DNA of 64,000 nt. It comes from Gracilaria gracilis (lineage: Eukaryota > Rhodophyta > Florideophyceae > Gracilariales > Gracilariaceae). Shown here piece after piece: positions 54,201 through 61,042 of this stretch. The DNA lies in the NCBI GenBank assembly GCA_030374805.1, contig JARGSG010000247.1, forward strand, positions 124,001 to 188,000, given 5' to 3'. The notes beneath the pieces are model-generated. The model was not told the DNA's origin, did not search any database, and saw only the letters and a list, made by a program, of their open reading frames with translations. Numbering within the stretch: the first letter of the stretch is position 1; the number at the start of each line of letters is the position of its first letter. The position numbers and the translations under genes are program-made.

Positions 54201-54410
54201 TACTCGAAAGATTTCGTGGTCGACCACATAGTGGGGCACAGTTGGCACCCGAAGGGGTATAGGCAGTACCAGGTACGCTGGTATGGCTACCCGCCATCAG
54301 CAGACACGGATGAACCGGTTGAGCACCTGCCACGATCCAAAATCGTGCAGTATCACCGCCTTACTAACACGGACGTTCTGGCTAACATACACCGCGCCCT
54401 AGTGGGGTAG
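51260..54410 (+). CDS. pol: pol part of chromovirus 2 (RNase H end, integrase, chromodomain)
   Basis: FTVNTDHSALRWLMS and NAQADGLSRL (RNase H), HFSKVASHPGARRLY with CTHCARERV (integrase zinc site), DILGEFL, LLSDNGPQFTAR and QCNGQVERFNRT (D-D-E core), LSPIADGPYRVIS (post-core), and VDHIVGHSWHPKG with YQVRWYGYPPSADTDEPVEH (chromodomain). Between core and chromodomain is a long Ser/Thr/Arg/Pro-rich linker. Part of a broken element. Confidence 0.88.
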
Positions 54411-54555
54411 ACGCCCACCGTCTGTGACGGAACGTTCTCTCGTGTCCGGCGTAGCCGTGTCCACGACCACGAACCTCACTCGAGGAAGCGTAACGACCTC
54501 CAGTGGAGTACAGTTCCGAAGCTATTTCGTGAAGGTACACTCTAGAAGAGGAGAG

Positions 54556-54740
54556 TTGAAGAAGAAGTAATGCCCTCAGGAAGAGGAGAAGGTTTAAGAA
54601 GACTCTATGAAGAGCAAAGGACACTCAGAAGAGGAAAGTGAAGAAGAAGTAATACCCTCAGGAAGAGGAGAAGAAGTAAGAAGACTCTATGAAGAGGAAC
54701 TGAAGCTCAGAAGAGAATTTGAAGCACTCATGATGAGGAA
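54556..54740 (+). repeat. 82-bp purine-rich direct repeat in chromovirus 2
   Basis: GAAGAAGAAGTAATGCCCTC (54558) recurs as GAAGAAGAAGTAATACCCTC (54640), each followed by AGGAAGAGGAGAAG and AAGACTCTATGAAGAG. It lies between the pol stop and the antisense ORF. Confidence 0.8.
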
Positions 54741-54981
54741 TGAACCACTCTATGAAGAGGAAGGAGAAATCTAGGAAAGAGGATAGTGCACTCAATCATG
54801 AGGAAGATATGAAGACCCCGGAAGGGAGAAGACTATTGAAGATCATACGCTTAGGAAAGGACTACAACCTTGACATTCAAGGGGAGTAAACAGTTTTACT
54901 GGAAGTCACAACTATGTTGTAGCCCGCTAATCAGGCTTACAACCGCCAAGCTATTGGGGATCTACACCAGAAGAGGAACTC

Positions 54982-56961
54982 CTACGCGGAGGGGCCACCC
55001 GATCCCCTCGGTCCTTGAAAACCAGCGTTTCCAAGCTGTGCTATTAGAGCGTCTCGCATCGATGCGATGTCGCCCGACGCCGCGTCAGAAGCGCCAGCTG
55101 AGCTGAGGAACTGAGCGATCACGGCAGCCCGTGCTTCTTCAGATATTCCCGCGTCCGCGACTTCGTTCGGCGTAGCCGACGCCGCCATCGCAGGCGCTGA
55201 AGGACCCTCCGCTGGAGTTGGAATGGAAGCCGGGGCTGGGGCAGGAACAACCGGCGGAGCCGTTGCCGCGTTACCACCCATAGAGGGGCCAGCAACTGGA
55301 GCCATAGGCACAGGTTCCACTGCCAAAGCGTCGTCTTCTCCGAACACATCCTCCTCGTCAGGAGCGTCATCAATCATGATGTTGTCGCCCCCAACAGGGT
55401 GAAAGAACTCATCAGTCATGATGAATCCGGTTGGATGCCCAGGAGGGATGACTCGCTCTGCATGACGCAGGATATGTGCCTCCGGTGGAGTGATCAGTGT
55501 CCGTGACCACGGGTCGTAGAAGACAAAGTCGCCCGCAAGCGGTGATCTGCGCCCGGGAGACCGGTCAACCTGGAGGTCTCCGTCATCGCGCCTACTCTGA
55601 GCGCGCGGCACCTGACCCCAGTCCACTGTGTCAATCACTCGCAAGAGGCTCATCAACTCGGAGAGGTTTCCGTTGCCGCCAAGCGGGATAGTGAGGTCAA
55701 GATTCCTAATGGCCTGCCGCAAGCGCGGAGAGATATGCCACAGTCGGTACTGGTCATAGACCTCATGGAGGATATACACCGCGGTGCGGGCTGCCCATTC
55801 CGTTAGGACGACGGTCCACCACCCCGTGAACGGGTCGGTTGCCAAGCGACTACCAATGTAGGAAATGCACGGGTGTAGCTCGACGTAGCACCCCCGGCAT
55901 ACCTCAAAGGACGCCCATACGAAGGGGAGTGGCACGTATCGCCCACGCATGTGGCGGGGTCTAATCCGGTGTGATTCCGTGTTCTGGTAGGGAATGAGAT
56001 ATCCCCAACGGGAGCGAGCACGTCGTTCTGGACGGATCATATTCTGCAAGAAGTTGGACCGCGGAATGCGGGGAAGATATCGAAACTCGGCACGCAGCAG
56101 CGGACGTGTCCAACACAGGACATCCTGGTGGATACCCACGTTCTGGTAACGGTCGATAACACCGGCAAGCCGGGCAAGGTTCTCACCATACTGTACCTCG
56201 CCAAGGGTTCGATAGATGTCAAACCGGTATCCCGTCGGTATCGGATGCTCCGAATAGGTACGAGCCATTCGCAAGTGAGCAACTCGCACCATTTCCGCAC
56301 GCGCGGTATTGTGAGACTCACCACGATGGTGGACTAGCGCTTGTGTAGGCATGGTGATCCGGTATTGCCAGTCAAATGTTACCGTCATCCAGACGTGAAC
56401 CCCGCCGGGTAAGGTACCGCTGCCATCTGCATACGCCTCCACGAGGGATCGTCGAGTTACTCCTTGAGGATGAAGCCATGGAGCCCGTAGGAACGGTGAG
56501 GGATTGGACCTTGGGTCCACGTCTTCTAACTCGTCATACGAGGCCCAAGTACCGACATTCGGGTTAAACATCGGCACAGCCGCAGGCGCCGCCGCGACAC
56601 CGTTACCCATATGGTTGGGAAAGAGATATTGGGCTTGCTGTACACCCACTTGGGGAAGAGGCGCCGTGTGAAAGCCAGGATTCATCGCGACAGAAGGGTT
56701 GGAAGACGACGGCTGAGCCGGTTGAGGATGCCCAAGGCCCCCGAAAAAGGGTTGAGGAGGCCCGCCAGGCGGTTGGTTGTTACCCTGATTGGGAGTACTC
56801 ATCGCTGTTGTAGCGCAAGGAAGGGAAGCCGAAGTGTTCGGAGCGGAAGGAGCAAGAGGAAGCCGAGGAATCGGAGGCGATACCGCTGCAGAGCGTGTAG
56901 AAGTTGGTGATTCGCTTGGTTCGCGTGGCGAAGAGACAGGAGAAGGAGAAGGACCCGCCAT
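54982..56961 (-). CDS. Antisense ORF of chromovirus 2, 659 aa, family unknown
   Basis: An uninterrupted minus-strand frame starts at ATG 56961 (the frame is open to 57000, but codon 57000 is GTG) and ends at 54982. Residues 1-150 are Pro/Ser/Ala/Gln-rich and probably disordered (GNNQPPGGPPQPFFGGLGHP). Residues about 160-470 look folded: LHPQGVTRRSLVEAYADGSG, VHVWMTVTFDWQYRITMPTQ, MVRVAHLRMARTYSEHPIPT, GYRFDIYRTLGEVQYGENLA, WTRPLLRAEFRYLPRIPRSN, TGWWTVVLTEWAARTAVYIL. A linker and an acidic Ala/Pro C-terminus follow. There is no zinc knuckle, protease, polymerase, transmembrane segment or signal peptide. It lies between the chromodomain and the polypurine tract, reading opposite to pol. It may be an accessory protein gene of the element, or a captured or inserted gene. 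Confidence 0.7.
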   Translation of the reverse strand: MAGPSPSPVSSPREPSESPTSTRSAAVSPPIPRLPLAPSAPNTSASLPCATTAMSTPNQGNNQPPGGPPQPFFGGLGHPQPAQPSSSNPSVAMNPGFHTAPLPQVGVQQAQYLFPNHMGNGVAAAPAAVPMFNPNVGTWASYDELEDVDPRSNPSPFLRAPWLHPQGVTRRSLVEAYADGSGTLPGGVHVWMTVTFDWQYRITMPTQALVHHRGESHNTARAEMVRVAHLRMARTYSEHPIPTGYRFDIYRTLGEVQYGENLARLAGVIDRYQNVGIHQDVLCWTRPLLRAEFRYLPRIPRSNFLQNMIRPERRARSRWGYLIPYQNTESHRIRPRHMRGRYVPLPFVWASFEVCRGCYVELHPCISYIGSRLATDPFTGWWTVVLTEWAARTAVYILHEVYDQYRLWHISPRLRQAIRNLDLTIPLGGNGNLSELMSLLRVIDTVDWGQVPRAQSRRDDGDLQVDRSPGRRSPLAGDFVFYDPWSRTLITPPEAHILRHAERVIPPGHPTGFIMTDEFFHPVGGDNIMIDDAPDEEDVFGEDDALAVEPVPMAPVAGPSMGGNAATAPPVVPAPAPASIPTPAEGPSAPAMAASATPNEVADAGISEEARAAVIAQFLSSAGASDAASGDIASMRDALIAQLGNAGFQGPRGSGGPSA

Positions 56962-57026
56962 CGGGGAGGTACTTATACACTCCGAAGGAGTAAGATGCAC
57001 GCGCTCGTGGGTCGTCGTCGCGCCTC

Positions 57027-57038
57027 AGGAGGGGGAGA
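57027..57038 (+). promoter_or_regulatory. Polypurine tract of chromovirus 2
   Basis: AGGAGGGGGAGA directly before TGTAGTGCAAC, the start of the 3' LTR. Confidence 0.82.
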
Positions 57039-57838
57039 TGTAGTGCAACGCTATTGCGGATGAAGTTTCGCTATTGCGATTCATAGACAGGGGGATACTC
57101 TCCGGGGAGGTGATGATGAATGCCGTGCGTGGCACACCCATTTCTTGGGTAGATTCGTACAGCATATAGAATAGTTGTGATGTGCACAGCATTGCTGGTC
57201 AGTCACACACGTGTGGGAGGTTTGCATCCATTGTTGGGGATTCTAGATATTAATATTGGATATTTAGTTACCACTGACAGTGGGCGCCTACACTACTTAG
57301 TAGGCTGAGCTCAACCCAACTCTGGGAAAGTAAACAACCCAACCGAGTGTTCGGCTCTGATGTTTCACCCTTGGTGAGTAGTATCCTCCTCACGGAGAGT
57401 TGCCACTACTGTGTAGGAACCATCATCCGCCTCGCGGCATCTACAGCACCTTTACCGCATTCCGCGTGTTACCTTGTGTGTTTCCTTTATTTCTTTCGTC
57501 ACTGTCATACAGGTATTGCTACGCAGCGTACCGGTGTTTACCGTTTCTGTTTTCGCCCACTCGCGTGGTTCGTGCCGCGTACTGCGTCCCGCTCCACACT
57601 CGTGTGTGTGTTGCTTTCACTGCTGTGACGTTAGCCCGACTGCTGTCGTTGTTCTCTACCGCTTACGCGTCTTCTTGGTTCTTACACCCTCTCTACGCAC
57701 GTCGTGACGGTGATCCACGGTCTTACACCCGGCTAGCGCGATCACCCTGAGAGGGGCTCTATTGCTGTATGTCCTTCAGTCGAGGGAAGGTCTGAACACC
57801 CTTTGCGTGTCTTCCCCCTTTTCAGGGGTTGCACGACA
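57039..57838 (+). repeat. 3' LTR of chromovirus 2
   Basis: 800 bp from TGTAGTGCAAC to GTTGCACGACA, inverted ends with one mismatch, directly after the polypurine tract and directly before satellite DNA. Related ends are seen at 14436 in element 1. Confidence 0.82.
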
Positions 57839-58144
57839 TTCGGATTGTTCACTCTCAAAATGGCATTTGGGTGTTTCCAATGTGGGATTCGCCTGGTTTT
57901 CCTGTCAATACGTGTGCACGGTGTTCATGCGCCGTCACTGCAATTTGGCGTCCGAAGGTCTTCATCTTCACCGTTTTCGGATTGTTCACTCTCAAAATGG
58001 CATTTTGGTGTTTCCAATGTGGGATTCGCCTGGTTTTCCTGTCAATACGTGTGCACGGTGTTCATGCGCCGTCACTGCAATTTGGCGTCCGAAGGTCTTC
58101 ATCTTCACCGTTTTCGGATTGTTCACTCTCAAAATGGCATTTTG
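57839..58144. repeat. 137-bp tandem satellite, about 2.2 units
   Basis: CGGATTGTTCACTCTCAAAA begins at 57841, 57978 and 58115, an exact 137-bp period with almost no divergence between units. It is flanked at the left by the LTR of element 2 and at the right by the LTR of element 3, so both elements sit in satellite DNA. A diverged copy lies at 1-175. The frames through it rotate and are not genes. Confidence 0.93.
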
Positions 58145-58697
58145 TGTGGTATAGTACGTTGTGACGGCGCGAGCAGCGCTGTACGATGTATCCGATCGGT
58201 AGTTCACGTACGAAGGGGGTGTGCACGGCATGGTGGCTTAGCCACGTGTACGGATAGCGAGCGAGTGCCGCACGGACGGACGGAAGGTACAAGTGGGACA
58301 CGTGGGCGATTAGGCTCGTGCCAGGCTGTGGCACTGTAAGGGAACCAGTCGTACAGTAGATAGTTAGGGGCCCAGACCCGATATTTAGTTGTAGCTCGGA
58401 TCTCGCCGGCCCCCTGCAGTAAACCTCAAGCATCCTTTGCCGAACGTCTTCTTCGCCAAGTAGCGCGACCGACCGACCGACCGGCACTGAACGTACAGGT
58501 TTATTAGACCGTCCGTACCCTTACTACGTGTACCTGAGCACGTTTGGTGATACCGACCGTCCACTCTCCCTCCGACTGCCCGGTGCTTCCTCTCTTACTC
58601 CTCCGTTCGGACACATTACAGTCACTCCCTCGAGTGCTACGGAGACTCCCGCTCTCAAGACCGCTTCAAGTTTTCTCCCGATACGTACTATATCACA
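58145..58697 (+). repeat. 5' LTR of gypsy element 3
   Basis: Inverted ends TGTGGTATAGTACG and CGTACTATATCACA delimit 553 bp, followed one base later by the primer site. Confidence 0.82.
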
Positions 58698-58698
58698 C

Positions 58699-58718
58699 TG
58701 GTCTCCCGACTTAGAAGG
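58699..58718 (+). promoter_or_regulatory. Primer binding site of gypsy element 3
   Basis: TGGTCTCCCGAC followed by TTAGAAGG, identical over 20 bases to the site at 14413-14432 (complement). Confidence 0.8.
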
Positions 58719-58772
58719 GGAATTCGAGACCGTACGGAGTTTCAGACACGACTTGGAACCGATACACTCGAT

Positions 58773-60977
58773 ATGAGTTCGCACGGTCCGCACGGAGAGC
58801 AAGGAGAAGGGTTTGTAGTCGGAAAAGATAACGCCGAGTCCGCTTTGGTCGCCCCTGGCGCCGCTTCGGACCACGCTTCGGTAGGCCGCCGAAGTACCCG
58901 CAGCAACGCCAAGGCCTACGTGACTCCCTCAGAAGAACCCGAGCGGATTATCCGCAGGGGTAACTTGCAGACCGACCCGAAAGGACGGAAGAAACGGACG
59001 GACAGGAATCCTGGTGCCGCAGTTGGCACGGAGGCACAGCCGGCGCAGAGTACAGCTGGACCCCCACCGCCGCAAACCGAACGTATTCCGGCCCACCAAT
59101 TGTGGACAGAGATTGCTCCGTACGCTCTGGAAGGACTCCGAACGGAAATTGAAGTTCATGTCCCGATAGCGGTCGAGTTATATCTCAAGGAACGCGTCCC
59201 GGAACTGATGCGCCGTGACGTTCCACCGATCGTGCTTCACCTTGTGCACGAGGTGATGAAGGCCGACCGTACGGATATGGGACTGCAAGCTAATCTGAGC
59301 AGTACATTGGCCGCCTTGGTAGCCAAGCTACCGACCAACCCCCCAAAGCTCGATATTGACCGAGCGGACAAAGCACCTCATCGCGGCGTGAGAGGCGAAC
59401 GATCGGACATGAAGAAGGGCCCGCAGAGGGACCCGACCGATGTTTACCTCCCGCCTGTTATACAACAGGACGGCCCGGACGGAAGCTCGGACAATTCCTC
59501 CGAAGAGGATAGGGATCGCCGCAAACGAAGCGGTAAACCGAGCGGACATTCCGATTCGGACCACTCGACAGGCAGACGGAGGAAGCGTCGCCATCGCAGA
59601 GGACGGCGACACTCCCACACGGACTCTGAGTCCTCCCGCTCGTCATCAGAGGACGAACGGACGGACACAGAAGATGACGGGGACTCGCGGAGCCCCCGTA
59701 GGAACAGCAGGTCTGGACGGCGTCGTTCCCGTTCGGACAAGTCCGCGCTGAAGCGCATTCGGCCCCTGAACGAGAAGTTCACGAAGGTCGTGGACTACCG
59801 TACGTACAGGCTGCTGCGACGTAGCCAGAAGTACGACTCGAGGGTGGCGCGCAAAATTGCGCGCTACCAAAAGAAATTGAATGTCCAGATGAAACGCAAT
59901 TCTTTTTCTGGAACGGACCCCATCTCCGTTCTTAATTTCCTGCAGCGGTTCAAGACCGCCTGCAACCATAACGGACTGACGGAATGGGCAGCACTCTGGT
60001 GCTTCCAGTTCTACCTCACTGGAGCAGCACACGCTTTGGTACAGTCCCGACTGGTCGGCGAGTCGGGTGCCGTCGACTCACCTCGCGACGAGGCACTCCA
60101 TACGTACGAGGAAGTCGTGAACTTTCTACTCACGACGTACGCTACGGATGAGATCATCGCCGACGCGTGCTCGGAGGTGACGCTTTACCGTCAATCCTCC
60201 GGCATGTCCGAAACGGAGTTCGCTCAGAAACTCTGGACGAAGGCCTTACGATGCGGTAATGTATTTACCGATCGGAACCTAAAAGGTATTTTCGTCGAAG
60301 GACTACTGCCCGCCATTCGTTCGAAGGTGAGAAATCACCTCACGTCACACCCGAACATCGGGGACGACGCGCTCGCTCGGTATGCCGAGTCGTATGGCGA
60401 CACCCATCGCGCCTCGCGACGACAGTCCGTACGTGTGGATACCCAGAGTGCCTCCGCACGCCCTCAAGCCTCACGTACGATTCGGAAGATCAATAGCGTC
60501 GAGTCTCCCTCAGCCTCGACCTATTCCCTATCGGACGACGAGGGTGATGAGGTTCTCGTGGTCTCTCGTGGTTCCACCATGCCCTCACCACCCACCACCC
60601 CCACCACCTCGACACCCGCGCAATCCATACGGTCTTACCCGAGTCAGACGAGCTCTAGGGCTCAGAACCTTCACGATCGGAACCAGAGGGACAGACCGTG
60701 TCGGATCTGCCTGTCACGGGACGCTAACTGTTGTCAACTGCTGCCTCCGGACGTAAAGGAAAAGCTGCTGGCCATTAGGGAGGCGAACTACCAGCAACGA
60801 CGTGACGAAGGCTACTACAGTGGTTCTACATCCGCACGGAAGGTTCCGCTCCAGAATCCCAATGTCGGCTTTCGCCAAGTCGTACAGCATCGGATGGCAT
60901 ACCCGTCTCAACAGCAAGCGGCAATGCTAGTCGATGAGTCCGTTCCGGAGCAGGGAAACGAACCGGAGGACGCGTAG
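58773..60977 (+). CDS. gag: gag of gypsy element 3, 734 aa
   Basis: ATG 58773 to stop 60975-60977, one frame. The N-terminal 190 residues include a likely helical segment (IEVHVPIAVELYLKERVPEL). A long SR/RS and acidic region follows (HSDSDHSTGRRRKRRHRRGR). The capsid-like block FSGTDPISVLNFLQRFKTAC with LWCFQFYLTGAAHAL parallels element 1, and a Cys cluster (CRICLSRDANCCQLL) replaces the classical zinc knuckle. Confidence 0.85.
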   Translation: MSSHGPHGEQGEGFVVGKDNAESALVAPGAASDHASVGRRSTRSNAKAYVTPSEEPERIIRRGNLQTDPKGRKKRTDRNPGAAVGTEAQPAQSTAGPPPPQTERIPAHQLWTEIAPYALEGLRTEIEVHVPIAVELYLKERVPELMRRDVPPIVLHLVHEVMKADRTDMGLQANLSSTLAALVAKLPTNPPKLDIDRADKAPHRGVRGERSDMKKGPQRDPTDVYLPPVIQQDGPDGSSDNSSEEDRDRRKRSGKPSGHSDSDHSTGRRRKRRHRRGRRHSHTDSESSRSSSEDERTDTEDDGDSRSPRRNSRSGRRRSRSDKSALKRIRPLNEKFTKVVDYRTYRLLRRSQKYDSRVARKIARYQKKLNVQMKRNSFSGTDPISVLNFLQRFKTACNHNGLTEWAALWCFQFYLTGAAHALVQSRLVGESGAVDSPRDEALHTYEEVVNFLLTTYATDEIIADACSEVTLYRQSSGMSETEFAQKLWTKALRCGNVFTDRNLKGIFVEGLLPAIRSKVRNHLTSHPNIGDDALARYAESYGDTHRASRRQSVRVDTQSASARPQASRTIRKINSVESPSASTYSLSDDEGDEVLVVSRGSTMPSPPTTPTTSTPAQSIRSYPSQTSSRAQNLHDRNQRDRPCRICLSRDANCCQLLPPDVKEKLLAIREANYQQRRDEGYYSGSTSARKVPLQNPNVGFRQVVQHRMAYPSQQQAAMLVDESVPEQGNEPEDA

Positions 60978-61042
60978 GGGCACCGTCTCCTCCGAGGAAA
61001 CGCAGCCCCACACGGTCAGTTCCTGTCGCACCCGACCCCAGG

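Larger units (their letters stand above)
51260..57838 (+). mobile_element. Ty3/gypsy chromovirus 2, incomplete, with an antisense ORF
   Basis: Parts present from left to right: end of RNase H, integrase, chromodomain, a purine-rich repeat stretch, a long ORF on the opposite strand, polypurine tract (57027-57038) and 3' LTR (57039-57838). Integrase and chromodomain closely match element 1. It is an incomplete, broken copy with about one or two breaks in what remains. The LTR has well-kept inverted ends. It sits next to a 137-bp satellite on its right. Confidence 0.88.

Noticed and set aside
57803-58339. 178-codon plus-strand ORF and overlapping frames across 57.8-58.3 kb
   Set aside because: They run through the 137-bp satellite and LTR ends; repeated peptides arise only because each unit shifts frame by two bases.
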